Of a DNA stretch of 64,000 nt, positions 18,106 to 26,463 are shown piece after piece. The notes under the pieces were generated by a model. It did not search any database, had not been told where the DNA came from, and saw nothing but the letters and a program-made list of their open reading frames with translations. How positions within the stretch are numbered: position 1 is the stretch's first letter; every line of letters begins with the position of its first letter. Source of the stretch: Phytohabitans houttuyneae (GTDB taxonomy: Bacteria; Actinomycetota; Actinomycetes; Mycobacteriales; Micromonosporaceae); contig NZ_BLPF01000001.1 of assembly GCF_011764425.1 (NCBI RefSeq), positions 1,851,001 to 1,915,000 on the forward strand, in the 5' to 3' direction. A program made the position numbers and the translations under genes.

Positions 18106-18840
18106 TCAGCGTGGCGCGGCGGCCCGCGGGCGGGCGGCCGGGTCGACGTCGACCACCGCGACCACCGGCTGCCCGTCGGGGCCGGGCAGCCAGACGGTGA
18201 TCTCTTTGGGGCGGGCGGCCGCACCACGGCCGCGGGCGACGACCGTCACGCGGCGCTGGCGTAGCCGGCCGCGCCCCGCGTCCAGGCCCTCCCAGTCGCT
18301 GCGGACCACCTGGAGCGTCACGTCGGCGCCGTCCCACCGCCCGTACGGCACGAGCACGCTCCCGCGCTGCCGCGCACGGGCGGCCAAGCGACTGGCGATG
18401 GAGGCGGGCACGGCGCCGGGCACGGCGATGACCACCACGTCGATGCCGTCGATCAGGGCGGCGACCACCGCGGCCCACTCGGGGCCGGGGTTGGGCACCA
18501 GTGCCACGCGGTCGAGCGCGATGCCGGCGTCGGCGGCCGCGACCGCACCGAAGGTGGGGATGCCGACCAGCGCGCACCACGCGCCGGTGCGGGACGCCTC
18601 GGCGATCAGCGCGAGCACCAGGGCGGAGCTGCCGCCCAGCGCACCACCGGCGGGCAGGCCTCCCTCGGGCACGCCGCCGGCCGCGACGGTGGTGCCGCGG
18701 CGCAGGCCACCGCCGGGCAGGAGCACGCCCAGCGGGGACGCGACGGGCAGCACGCGGTGCCGCCCCGTGACGTCCGGGTCGCTGGCCGGCCGGACCAGCC
18801 CGGCGACGGTGGCGGACCGGAGAGTCGCCTGGCCCGCCAT
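18106..18840 (-). CDS. imuA': ImuA'-like RecA-fold mutasome protein
   Basis: A 244-aa RecA-fold protein with a Gly-rich segment (GGALGGSSALVLALIAEAS, about residues 66-84) in place of a canonical Walker A, a core resembling the RecA ATPase (ALIDGIDVVVIAVPGAVPASIASRLAARARQRGSVLVPYG) and a basic C-terminus (RQRRVTVVARGRG). Proteins of this type precede imuB in actinobacteria and are called ImuA'; they are needed for mutagenesis together with ImuB and DnaE2. The missing GKT/S means ATP binding is doubtful. It is followed after 79 bp, containing a LexA box, by imuB. The ATG at 18840 is the natural start (MAGQATLRS). Confidence 0.85.
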   Translation of the reverse strand: MAGQATLRSATVAGLVRPASDPDVTGRHRVLPVASPLGVLLPGGGLRRGTTVAAGGVPEGGLPAGGALGGSSALVLALIAEASRTGAWCALVGIPTFGAVAAADAGIALDRVALVPNPGPEWAAVVAALIDGIDVVVIAVPGAVPASIASRLAARARQRGSVLVPYGRWDGADVTLQVVRSDWEGLDAGRGRLRQRRVTVVARGRGAAARPKEITVWLPGPDGQPVVAVVDVDPAARPRAAAPR

Positions 18841-18893
18841 GGCCTGACTCGCTTTCCCGTGCGCTTACAAGGACGGCTGGTGCGCGCGGCGGG

Positions 18894-19346
18894 TCAGGCG
18901 GCGGCCAGCCCGTCCAGGGCGGGCTGGTGCGCCAGGCCGAGTGCGACCTCGACCACCGCCACGAACTGCTCCGCGGCCCGCAGCAGGTCGTCGGCCTCGC
19001 GGCCGGTGACCACGCGCGGGATGCCGGCCTGCGCCGCGGCGCGCTTGCTCGCACCGGCGGCGAAGTAGGTGGCCCACTCGCGCAGCTCGGGCGCCACCAT
19101 CAGCAGGAGCGTCCAGACGCTGGTGACCCTGTTGCGCCGGGTGGGTGCCGGCTGCGCGCGGGCGGCGAGCATGGCTGCCGCGGCGCGCAGGGCGGACAGG
19201 TGGGCCGCGGCGTACCGCAGGCCGTCGGGGCGGGTCTGTGCCGCTTCCTCCAGCCCGCGCCGGGCGAGGACGAGCAGCTCGGCGGGAGTGCGGTGCGGCA
19301 GCACGCCGGCGGGCACGGTGGGTGCCTGAGCGCTACTGGTCGGCAT
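18894..19346 (-). CDS. SAV_6107-family HEPN domain protein
   Basis: A 150-aa all-helical protein matching the SAV_6107 HEPN family seen beside SOS mutagenesis genes in actinobacteria. The ATG at 19346 is preferred since GAGGAGAGAG lies just upstream; a longer frame to 19601 would run through the LexA box and leader. Helices around RTPAELLVLARRGLEEA and GLRYAAAHLSALRAAAAMLAARA are typical of the fold. The classic HEPN RNase motif (Rx4-6H) is not obvious, so nuclease activity is uncertain. It heads the HEPN - imuA' - imuB - dnaE2 run and has its own LexA box 232 bp upstream. Confidence 0.82.
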   Translation of the reverse strand: MPTSSAQAPTVPAGVLPHRTPAELLVLARRGLEEAAQTRPDGLRYAAAHLSALRAAAAMLAARAQPAPTRRNRVTSVWTLLLMVAPELREWATYFAAGASKRAAAQAGIPRVVTGREADDLLRAAEQFVAVVEVALGLAHQPALDGLAAA

Positions 19347-19436
19347 GGGACTCTCTCCTCGGCAATGTCCTGTCGACGGCGCCGGCCGGGCGTGAACGCT
19401 TCCCCTCCTCACACCCGGCCAGCTCGGCCGGCGAGG

Positions 19437-19477
19437 CCGTTGCTCGCCGCCCGGGGGTCGGGGGAGGCGAGCAACGG
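19437..19477 (-). promoter_or_regulatory. Long leader hairpin upstream of the HEPN gene
   Basis: CCGTTGCTCGCC pairs perfectly with GGCGAGCAACGG around a GC-rich loop. It lies between the LexA box and the HEPN start, so it would fold in the 5' leader; an attenuator or stability role is possible. Confidence 0.45.
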
Positions 19478-19577
19478 TCCTGCCTGAGGGCCCGGACCCG
19501 CGAATGTCCAGGACCCGCACGCGGTCTCCGCGAACCGCCCTCGGATGGCGCGTCGCGAACCGCTCCACCCGAGTTGT

Positions 19578-19593
19578 TCGAACAGTCGTTCGA
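19578..19593. promoter_or_regulatory. LexA box upstream of the HEPN - imuA' unit
   Basis: TCGAACAGTCGTTCGA is a perfect 16-bp match to the actinobacterial LexA palindrome (TCGAAC-N4-GTTCGA). Confidence 0.9.
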
Positions 19594-19628
19594 ACTACCA
19601 AGACAGTACACCTCCCCTACGACAAAAA

Positions 19629-19662
19629 CGCAACGCCCGGCGGCGCGCCGCCGGGCGTTGCG
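19629..19662. terminator. Perfect 34-bp palindrome between divergent transcripts
   Basis: CGCAACGCCCGGCGGCG is followed by its exact inverse complement. It sits 36 bp from the LexA box and 60 bp before the exporter start, and may terminate or insulate between the divergent units. Confidence 0.55.
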
Positions 19663-19721
19663 GAGAGGTAACGACCACAATGCGATTCCACTCCTGACAG
19701 TAGGCCGGTAGCCTCACCTGC

Positions 19722-20690
19722 GTGACGAGGAAGCCCGCGCTGGGAGTGGCCATGGTGGTCGCCGCCGGCACGCTGTTCGCGGTCAACGGCACCGTCTCCA
19801 AGCTGGTGCTGCGCGCCGGCGTGGAGCCGCCCCAGCTCGCCTTCCTCCGGGCCGCCGGCGCCTTCCTGGGCCTGCTCGCGGTCATGCTGATGCTCGGCTA
19901 CGGCCGCCGCCTGGCGGTCACCCGCCACGACCTGCCGCTCCTGATCGGATACGGGCTGGCCGGCTTCTTCCTCGTCCCGATGCTCTACTTCGTGGCGATC
20001 TCCCGGCTGCCGGTGGGCATCGGGCTGCTGTTCGAGTACACCGCGCCGCTCTTCGTCGCGCTCTGGGTGCGCTTCGGCCAGCGCCAGCCCGTGCGGCCGA
20101 GGCTGTGGGGCGGGCTCGCGCTCAGCCTCGCGGGGCTGGCCTGCGTGGCCGAGGTGTGGGGCGAGCTGCGGCTCGACGGGCTTGGCGTGCTCGCCGGCCT
20201 CGGCGCGGCCGTGCTGCTCGCGCTCTACTACCTGCTCGGCGCGCGCGGTGTGGCGCGGCGGGACACGCTGTCGCTGACCACCTGGGCGTTCGGCGCCGCG
20301 GCCGTGGCCGGGCTGCTCACCCAGGCCGTCGCGCCGGCCCGCGGTGGCTGGGCGCCGCTGAGCGAGACCACCTCCGGCGGGGTGCCGGTCGCACTGCTGC
20401 TCGGGTACGTGGTGGTGCTCGGCTCGATCGCCCCGTACCTGCTGGTGGGCGCCGCGCTCCGGCACCTGCCGGCGACGAGCGTGGGCATCATCGGCATGGT
20501 CGAGCCGGTGATCGCCTCGGCTGTGGCGTGGATCACGCTGGGCGGCAGCGAGGCCCTCAACGTGGCCCAGCTGACCGGCGGCGCGCTCGTCCTCGCCGGC
20601 GTGGCGCTGGCGGAGACCGCCCGGGTCCGGCCGCAGGCACCCGAGCCGGCCACCGCCGAGGAGAAAGCCGTCGCCGTTCCGGCCGGCTAG
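19722..20690 (+). CDS. EamA-family (DMT) transporter
   Basis: A 322-aa inner-membrane protein with about ten helices in two EamA repeats. The first repeat begins LGVAMVVAAGTLFAVNGTVSKLVLRAG and includes LPVGIGLLFEYTAPLFVALW; the second includes LPATSVGIIGMVEPVIASAVAWITLGG. These are typical of drug/metabolite exporters such as RhtA-type amino-acid exporters. The substrate is unknown. The GTG at 19722 is the first plausible start. It is first in a seven-gene co-directional run ending with the carotenoid genes, but nothing in the sequence ties it to carotenoids. Confidence 0.9.
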   Translation: MTRKPALGVAMVVAAGTLFAVNGTVSKLVLRAGVEPPQLAFLRAAGAFLGLLAVMLMLGYGRRLAVTRHDLPLLIGYGLAGFFLVPMLYFVAISRLPVGIGLLFEYTAPLFVALWVRFGQRQPVRPRLWGGLALSLAGLACVAEVWGELRLDGLGVLAGLGAAVLLALYYLLGARGVARRDTLSLTTWAFGAAAVAGLLTQAVAPARGGWAPLSETTSGGVPVALLLGYVVVLGSIAPYLLVGAALRHLPATSVGIIGMVEPVIASAVAWITLGGSEALNVAQLTGGALVLAGVALAETARVRPQAPEPATAEEKAVAVPAG

Positions 20691-20707
20691 CGGCAAAGAT
20701 GGTCGGC

Positions 20708-21196
20708 ATGTCCACACATCCGAATGTGCAGGCCGTCCAGGACGCCCTGCTCGGCGCCGACACCCGCGACGGCGCCGGCCGCCCCAGCGAGGTCCGGTTG
20801 CTGCCCGAGGCCGTACACACCGCGGCGGCGGCCGCGGCCGCGCTCGGCATCGAGGTGGGCCAGATCGCCAACTCGCTGATCTTCGACGCCGACGGCGAGC
20901 CGCTGCTGGTCCTGACCTCCGGCGCACACCGGGTGGACACCGTCAAGGTCGCCGCCGAGCTGGGGGTCGGCAAGCTCAAGCGGGCCACGCCGGACTTCGT
21001 GCGCACGCACACCGGCCAGGTCATCGGCGGGGTCGCGCCGCTCGGCCACCCCAAGCCGCTGCGCACGCTCGTCGACACCGCCCTGGAGCAGTACGGCGAG
21101 ATCTGGGCCGCCGGCGGCGTACCGCAGGCGGTCTTCCCCACCACGTACGCCGAGCTGGTCCGGATCACCGCGGGGAGCCCGGCCGAGGTCGCATGA
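20708..21196 (+). CDS. YbaK/EbsC-family aminoacyl-tRNA deacylase-like protein
   Basis: A 162-aa single-domain YbaK/ProX fold protein (162 is usual). The family hydrolyses mischarged tRNAs in trans. Conserved parts are IANSLIFDADGEPLLVLTSGAHRVD, ATPDFVRTHTGQVIGGVAPLGHP and the C-terminal VFPTTYAELVRIT. In the segment where YbaK proteins often have a catalytic Lys before Ser-Leu (KSL), this protein has Asn (NSL), so activity should not be assumed. An alternative ATG nine bases upstream (20699) exists. The stop overlaps the next start by 4 bp. Confidence 0.88.
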   Translation: MSTHPNVQAVQDALLGADTRDGAGRPSEVRLLPEAVHTAAAAAAALGIEVGQIANSLIFDADGEPLLVLTSGAHRVDTVKVAAELGVGKLKRATPDFVRTHTGQVIGGVAPLGHPKPLRTLVDTALEQYGEIWAAGGVPQAVFPTTYAELVRITAGSPAEVA

Positions 21197-21903
21197 CCCT
21201 GTTCGTGACGCTGCACGCGTGGCGGGTCCCCCGCCGCGCGGTGCCGCACGCGCTGGCCCGGCTCGCGTTCGACCGGCGCCGGCTGCGCGCGATGCCCGGC
21301 GTCCGCTTCGCCAAGCTCCTCGGCACGGGTACCGGCCAGAGCTTCGGCCCCGCGGACGCCGACCTGACCCGGTACGCCGCTCTGGTGGTGTGGACCGGCG
21401 CCGAGCCGGCCGAGGCATTCGCCGGCTCGCCGGTGGCCCGCGCCTGGGAAAGCCTTGCCACCGGCCAGATCCGGATCGACCTGCGCCCGCTCGCGAGCCG
21501 CGGGCGGTGGTCGGGCGTCGAGCCCTTCGGCACGCCAAAGGGCACCGCCGAGGGGACCGTGCTCGCGCTCACCCGCGCCCGGCTCCGGCCGCGCCGCGCG
21601 GTGACGTTCTGGCGTGCGGTACCGCCGGTCGCCGAGGCGGTGGCCACCGCGCCAGGGTTGCTCAGCCGCTTCGGCATCGGCGAGGCACCGATCGGCTGGC
21701 AGGGCACGGTGAGCGTGTGGCGGAACACCGCAGACCTCGTCGAGTTCGCGTACCGTCACCCGCAGCACCGGGCGGCGATCCTCCGGACACCGGCCGAAGG
21801 GTGGTACGCGGAGGACCTGTTCGCCCGGTTCGCCGTACTGGACGTCATGGGCGACCGTAAGGTCGTGGGCTGGAGCGACGGAGGGGAGCGCGGGCGCGCA
21901 TGA
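21193..21903 (+). CDS. Spheroidene monooxygenase-like protein (CrtA family)
   Basis: A 236-aa protein of the CrtA/DUF3291-like heme-type monooxygenase family. Characteristic parts are FAKLLGTGTGQSFGPADADLTRYAALVVW, GRWSGVEPFG, and FGIGEAPIGWQGTVSVWRNTADLVEFAYRHPQHRAAI, then TPAEGWYAEDLFARFAVLD. CrtA adds keto groups at the acyclic ends of carotenoids in purple bacteria. In actinobacteria these homologues are common and their substrate is not firmly established; here the neighbouring cruF, glycosyltransferase and crtD-like genes make a carotenoid role plausible. It overlaps ybaK and the GNAT gene by 4 bp each. Confidence 0.82.
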   Translation: MTLFVTLHAWRVPRRAVPHALARLAFDRRRLRAMPGVRFAKLLGTGTGQSFGPADADLTRYAALVVWTGAEPAEAFAGSPVARAWESLATGQIRIDLRPLASRGRWSGVEPFGTPKGTAEGTVLALTRARLRPRRAVTFWRAVPPVAEAVATAPGLLSRFGIGEAPIGWQGTVSVWRNTADLVEFAYRHPQHRAAILRTPAEGWYAEDLFARFAVLDVMGDRKVVGWSDGGERGRA

Positions 21904-22442
21904 GGTTGGTGCCGTGGATGCCGGACGACCTCACCAGGCGGCTGGACGACGTCGTCGCGGTGTACGGCGAGGCGATGGGCTACCGCTCCGAGCTGCTGGA
22001 GGCGCGGCGCGGCTACATCGCCACCCATGCACGGCGCCCGGGCTTCCGGGCGGTCGCCACTCTCACCCGCGACGGCCATCTGGTCGGCTTCGGATACGGC
22101 TACACCTCCGCCGGCGGCCAGTGGTGGCACGACCAGGTGCGCGGCGCGCTGAGCGAGGAGGCGCGCAAGACCTGGCTCACCGACTGCTTCGAGGTGGTCG
22201 AGCTGCACGTCCGCCCGCCCGCGCAGGGGCACGGCGTCGGCGCCCGCCAGCTTCGCGCGCTGCTGCGCATGGCCACCGGCGCGACCACGCTGCTGTCCAC
22301 GCCCGAGGCAGACGAGTGGGAGTCCCGCGCCTGGCGGCTGTACCGGCGCTTCGAGTTCGTCGACGTGCTGCGCGACTTCCGCTTCCCCGGCGACGAGCGT
22401 GCGTTCGCGGTGCTGGGGCGCCAGCTGCCGCTCCCCACGTGA
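21900..22442 (+). CDS. GNAT-family N-acetyltransferase
   Basis: A 180-aa acetyltransferase fold. The central strand-helix unit VVELHVRPPAQGHGVGARQLRALLRMA contains the acetyl-CoA loop (R/Q-x-x-G-x-G/A as QGHGVGA). It ends with the family's typical AWRLYRRFEFVDVLRDFRFPGDERAFAVLGRQLPL. The acceptor is unknown; location inside the carotenoid run, overlapping the CrtA-like gene by 4 bp and 4 bp before cruF, may simply reflect operon packing. Confidence 0.87.
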   Translation: MRLVPWMPDDLTRRLDDVVAVYGEAMGYRSELLEARRGYIATHARRPGFRAVATLTRDGHLVGFGYGYTSAGGQWWHDQVRGALSEEARKTWLTDCFEVVELHVRPPAQGHGVGARQLRALLRMATGATTLLSTPEADEWESRAWRLYRRFEFVDVLRDFRFPGDERAFAVLGRQLPLPT

Positions 22443-22446
22443 CACG

Positions 22447-23238
22447 ATGAGGCGCCGCCTGCCCTGGGCCCTGCTCGGCGGGCTCGTCCTCCTCCAGATC
22501 AGCTACCCGCTCAGCGGCGGCGACACCCGCGCGGCGGTCACCGTCGCCACGGTCATGCTCGGGTACGCGACCTCGGTGAGCCACGCGCTGCTCACCCGCG
22601 GCCCTCGCGCGACCGTGCTGCTCGTCGCCGTCACCACGGGCGGCGGCTTCGCGGTCGAGGCGCTGGGCGTGGCGACCGGCTTCCCCTTCGGCGAGTACAC
22701 CTACTCCGGCGACCTCGGCCCCCGGCTCGCCGGCGTGCCGGTCGTGGTGCCGCTCGCCTGGACCTGGATGGCCTGGCCGGCGTGGCTCGGGGCGGTGCGG
22801 GTCACCCGCTCCCGGCCGGCCCAGGTGGTGCTCGCCGCGGTCGGCCTGGCCGCATGGGACCTCTTCCTCGACCCGCAGATGGTCGCCGAGGGGTACTGGA
22901 CCTGGGTCGACCCGCACCCCGCCCTGCCCGGCGTGCCCGGCGTACCGGTCGGCAACTACCTCGGCTGGCTCGCGGTGGCGCTCGTGATGGCCGCGCTCAT
23001 CCGGACCACCGGCACCCGGCCCGGCCCGGACGACGCCCCGATGTACGCGCTGTACCTGTGGACGTACGTGGCCAGCATCGTGGCGCACGCGGTCTTCCTG
23101 GACCTGCCCGGCGTGGCTTCGGCGCTGTGGGGCGCGCTCGGCATGGGCCTGCTCGCCGCCCCGCTGGCGTGGTCGCTGCGGGAGGAGAGCGGCCCGCGGT
23201 CACCCGCGGCTCCCCGCCGCGCCGGAGAGCCATGGTGA
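22447..23238 (+). CDS. cruF: CruF-type carotenoid 1',2'-hydratase
   Basis: A 263-aa membrane protein with about seven helices, family DUF422/CruF. Recognisable segments are GFPFGEYTYSGDLGPRLAGVPVVVPLAW, WDLFLDPQMVAEGYWTW, and the C-terminal Asp/His-bearing helices. CruF hydrates the acyclic psi end of carotenoids such as gamma-carotene, creating the 1'-hydroxyl used for glycosylation. The ATG at 22447 is taken because it follows the GNAT stop by four bases; the upstream frame extension lies inside the GNAT gene. The stop overlaps the glycosyltransferase start, and this pair matches the cruF-cruG arrangement known from other carotenoid producers. Confidence 0.88.
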   Translation: MRRRLPWALLGGLVLLQISYPLSGGDTRAAVTVATVMLGYATSVSHALLTRGPRATVLLVAVTTGGGFAVEALGVATGFPFGEYTYSGDLGPRLAGVPVVVPLAWTWMAWPAWLGAVRVTRSRPAQVVLAAVGLAAWDLFLDPQMVAEGYWTWVDPHPALPGVPGVPVGNYLGWLAVALVMAALIRTTGTRPGPDDAPMYALYLWTYVASIVAHAVFLDLPGVASALWGALGMGLLAAPLAWSLREESGPRSPAAPRRAGEPW

Positions 23239-24310
23239 CCTGGGTACTCGTCGTCGCGGTCGCCGCGCTCACCGCGCACACGCTCGTCAACGCACGGCTG
23301 CTCCGCCGCCCCCGCGCCGCCGCCTCCACAGTGGACGAGAGCGTGGCCGTGCTCCTCCCGCTGCGCGACGAGGCGGCCCGCGTCGAGCCGTGCCTGCGCG
23401 CGCTGAAGGCGCAGGAGGGCGTACCGGGGCTGGAGGTGATCGCGCTGGACGACGGCTCCACCGACGGCACCGCCGACCTTGTCCGTGCGCACGGCCTGCG
23501 GGTGGAGGATGGCACCGCGCCGCCGCCGGGCTGGCTCGGCAAGCCGCACGCCTGCCACCAGCTCGCCGCCCGCGCGCCGCACGCCACCGTGCTCGTCTTC
23601 GTCGACGCGGACGTGGTGCTCGCACCGCACGCCGTGGCAGCCGCCGTGTGCGAGCTCCGGGCGGCCGGGGTGGACCTGCTCTCGCCCTACCCGCGGATCG
23701 TGGCCGGTACGGCCGGCGAACGGCTCGTCCAGCCGCTACTGCAGTGGTCGTGGCTCACCTTCCTGCCGCTGCGCGCGATGGAGCGCTCGCCGCGCCCCTC
23801 CCTCGCGGCGGCGGGCGGGCAGTTTCTGGTCGTGGACCGCGCGGGGTACGACCGGGCCGGCGGCCACGCGGGCGTGCGCGACGAGGTGCTGGAGGACGTG
23901 GCGCTGGCGCGCGCGGTCAAGCGGACCGGGGGCGGATCGCGCTCGCCGACGGGTCGGGGCTGGCCACCTGCCGCATGTACGGCTCGTGGGGCGAGCTCGT
24001 GTCCGGCTACTCGAAGTCGCTGTGGGCGGCGTTCGGCTCGCCGGTGGGCGCGGCCGCCGTCGTGGTGCTGCTCCTGCTGCTGTACACCGCCCCGGTTCTT
24101 CTGGTCACGGTCAATGTGGCGGCCGGTCTGTGCGGGTACTCCGTCGGGGTCCTGGGTCGTGTGGTGGCGGCGCGGGCGACCGGGGGTCGGGCCTGGCCGG
24201 ACGCGGTGGCCCACCCGGTTTCGATAGTGGTGTTCGGGTGGCTTGTGGTGCGCTCCTACCGGGAGCGGCGGCGGGGCCGGCTGGTCTGGCGGGGGCGGAG
24301 GGTGCCGTGA
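23232..24310 (+). pseudogene. Family-2 glycosyltransferase (CruG-like), frameshifted as read
   Basis: The N-terminal frame from ATG 23232 has a membrane anchor, then the GT-A core: VAVLLPLRDEA, LDDGSTDGT and VFVDADVVL (DxD), ending in EVLEDVALARAVKRTGG. The frame then shifts near 23933 and continues as RIALADGSGLATCRMYGSWGEL...SGYSKSLWAAFGSP, with C-terminal membrane helices, to the stop at 24310. One extra C in GGGGGC(C)GG restores a normal family member of about 359 aa. Its place after cruF suggests transfer of a sugar to the 1' or 2' hydroxyl of the carotenoid. The break is more likely a base-calling error than decay, because flanking codons remain conserved. Confidence 0.8.
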
Positions 24311-25743
24311 AGGTCGTGATCGTGGGAGCGGGCGTGGGCGGCCTCACCGCCGCGCTGCGGTTGGCCGGCGCGGGGCACGAGGTGACCGTGCTGGAGCGGT
24401 CCGCGGTGGTGGGCGGCAAGCTGGCGAGGTACGCGCGGGACGGTTTCGCCTTCGACACCGGCCCGAGCCTGCTCACGCTGCCGGAGGTCTTCGGCGACTC
24501 GCTGCGCGGCCCTTTTCGCCCCGGCGCGGGCTCGGGACCGGACGAAACAGGCTGGACGGCGCTGGAGCCGGTGCCGCTGGACCCGATCGTGCGCCACCGC
24601 TTTCCGGACGGCGCGGTGCTCGACTCGTGCCGGGACCCGGACGCGTTCGCCGGCCGGGTCGCGACGGTGCTGGGCGAGGCGGCGGCCGAGGAGTGGGCGG
24701 CGCTGTGGCGGCGGGCGGGGCGGATCTGGGACGCCTCGTGGCGGCATGTGCTGCGCACTCCGCTCGCGCCGGCGCGGCAGGCGTGGCGGCTGCGCGACCT
24801 GTGGGCGATCCGGCCGGGGCAGACGCTGCGCGGCGTGGGGGTGCGCGACCCGCGGCTGCGGATGTTCGTGGACAGGTACGCCACGTACGCCGGCGCCGAC
24901 CCCCGCCGCGCGCCGGCGGCCCTGCTCGCGGTGGTGTACGCGGAGCTGGCCTTCGGCGGCTGGTACCTGCCCGGCGGCCTGGCCACGCTCGCCGACGCGC
25001 TGCTGTCCCGCTGCCTCGACCGCGGCGTGGTGGTCCGCACGCAGACGCCGGTCACCGCGATCGACGCGGCGGGCGGGCGGGTGCACGGGGTGCGCGCGGG
25101 CGGCGAACGCATACCCGCCGACGTGGTGGTGACCGATGTGGACGCCGCCACCGTGTACCGCGACCTGCTGCCGGCACCGCGCCGCCTGGCCCGGCTGGCC
25201 GACCGCAGCCTGGCCGGTTTCGTGCTGCTGCTCGGCGTGCGCGGCGATTCGGGTCTGGCCCACCACAACGTGTTCTTCCCGGAGGACTACGACGCGGAGT
25301 TCGACGCGGTCTTCGGCGACCCGGGCCGGGGTGTGCGCGCCCGGCCCGCGCCGGACCCCACCGTGTACGTGACGGTGGCGGACGACCCGCTGGTCCGGCC
25401 GGCCGGGCACGAGGCGTGGTTCGTGCTGGTCAACGCCGCCCGGCAGGGCACGGCACCGTCCGCTGTGGACTGGCGCCGCCCCGGGCTGGCGGAGGCGTAC
25501 GCGGAACGGATCCTGGACGTGCTGGAAAGCCGTGGCGTCGCGGTCCGCGACCGCCTCGCCTTCCGCGAAGTGCTGCTGCCCAGCGACCCGATCTACGGTA
25601 CGGCCGGCTCACTGACCCGCCCGCCGAACCGCGGCCCGGTCGAGGGGCTCTTCCTGGTCGGCGGCACCGTCCACCCGGGCGGCGGCCTGCCGATGGTGAC
25701 GCTGAGCGCCGAGATCGCCGCCGCGCAGATCGGCCCGGCCTGA
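24307..25743 (+). CDS. CrtI/CrtD-type carotenoid desaturase
   Basis: A 478-aa FAD-dependent amine-oxidase-fold desaturase. The dinucleotide site is VVIVGAGVGGLTAALRLAGAGHEVTVLE at the N-terminus, followed by GGKLARYARDGFAFDTGPSLLTLPEVF. The C-terminal FAD signature is GLFLVGGTVHPGGGLPMVTLSAE. CrtI, CrtN and CrtD share these. The context (CruF and a glycosyltransferase, no phytoene synthase) argues for CrtD-like 3',4'-desaturation of a hydroxylated end rather than primary phytoene desaturation, but sequence alone does not settle it. The GTG at 24307 overlaps the glycosyltransferase stop (GTGA). Confidence 0.87.
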   Translation: MKVVIVGAGVGGLTAALRLAGAGHEVTVLERSAVVGGKLARYARDGFAFDTGPSLLTLPEVFGDSLRGPFRPGAGSGPDETGWTALEPVPLDPIVRHRFPDGAVLDSCRDPDAFAGRVATVLGEAAAEEWAALWRRAGRIWDASWRHVLRTPLAPARQAWRLRDLWAIRPGQTLRGVGVRDPRLRMFVDRYATYAGADPRRAPAALLAVVYAELAFGGWYLPGGLATLADALLSRCLDRGVVVRTQTPVTAIDAAGGRVHGVRAGGERIPADVVVTDVDAATVYRDLLPAPRRLARLADRSLAGFVLLLGVRGDSGLAHHNVFFPEDYDAEFDAVFGDPGRGVRARPAPDPTVYVTVADDPLVRPAGHEAWFVLVNAARQGTAPSAVDWRRPGLAEAYAERILDVLESRGVAVRDRLAFREVLLPSDPIYGTAGSLTRPPNRGPVEGLFLVGGTVHPGGGLPMVTLSAEIAAAQIGPA

Positions 25744-25767
25744 CCCGACCCCCCGCCCCCGCCGGGG

Positions 25768-26436
25768 TCAGCGCATCGCGCGGTGGAAGGCGGCGAGCAG
25801 CTGCAGCAGGCCGACCAGCGCCAGCAGCACCCACACCGCGGTCACCACGGTGATCGTTCCGGCGGGCAGGTCGGCTTGTACCAGCTCGACCGCGCCGGCC
25901 AGCAGCAGGCCGACGAAGGCGATCGACACACGGGTGGGGCGTTCGCCGACGGTGACCACGCCGATGTCGCGCATGCCGGCGGCGGCGACGCGGGCGCGCA
26001 CGTACTCGTGGAGCCAGGACAGGCCGCCGGCCGTCACCACCAGAATGCCCGGCGCGCCCACCAGCCAGAAGGCCATCAGCCAGGCCGCCTCGCCCAGCCG
26101 GTCGGCCACCGAGTCGTAGAGGTAGCCGAGGCGGGTGGCGCGGCCGGACACCACCGCGGTGGCGCCGTCGGCGCTGTCGGCCATCGCGGCCAGCAGCACG
26201 AACACCGCGGCGAGGGCGGGGCGACCGGCCAGCACCGGCACGGAGACGCACAGGACAAGGCCGGCGAAGGTGACCCCGCCGGGTGAGATGCCGATGCGGG
26301 CCAGGCCCGAGCCGATGACGTACGCCACGCGCAGCCAGCCGCGCACCATCGGCCCGGCCTTGCGGGGGTCGAACCCACCGTGCAGCCGGGCCCACGCGAC
26401 CGCGTACTCGTCCCAGCTCAGCCGGTCCCGTCCCAC
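25768..26436 (-). CDS. CDP-alcohol phosphatidyltransferase family protein
   Basis: A 222-aa membrane protein with about six helices. The CAPT motif D-x2-D-G-x2-A-R-x8-G-x3-D-x3-D is largely present in MADSADGATAVVSGRATRLGYLYDSVADR: the four acidic residues and both Gly are in place, but the Arg after Ala is replaced by Val, with an Arg three residues later. The family joins a CDP-activated headgroup or lipid to an alcohol during phospholipid synthesis; the product is not predictable. It follows metF on the same strand with 27 bp between them and is convergent with the desaturase gene. Confidence 0.85.
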   Translation of the reverse strand: MGRDRLSWDEYAVAWARLHGGFDPRKAGPMVRGWLRVAYVIGSGLARIGISPGGVTFAGLVLCVSVPVLAGRPALAAVFVLLAAMADSADGATAVVSGRATRLGYLYDSVADRLGEAAWLMAFWLVGAPGILVVTAGGLSWLHEYVRARVAAAGMRDIGVVTVGERPTRVSIAFVGLLLAGAVELVQADLPAGTITVVTAVWVLLALVGLLQLLAAFHRAMR

Positions 26437-26463
26437 CTTCGGATCAACCGCGCAGCGGGTCGA

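Noticed and set aside
20699-20707. Alternative start MVG for the YbaK-like protein
   Set aside because: Possible, but the ATG at 20708 gives the usual family start; the difference is three residues.
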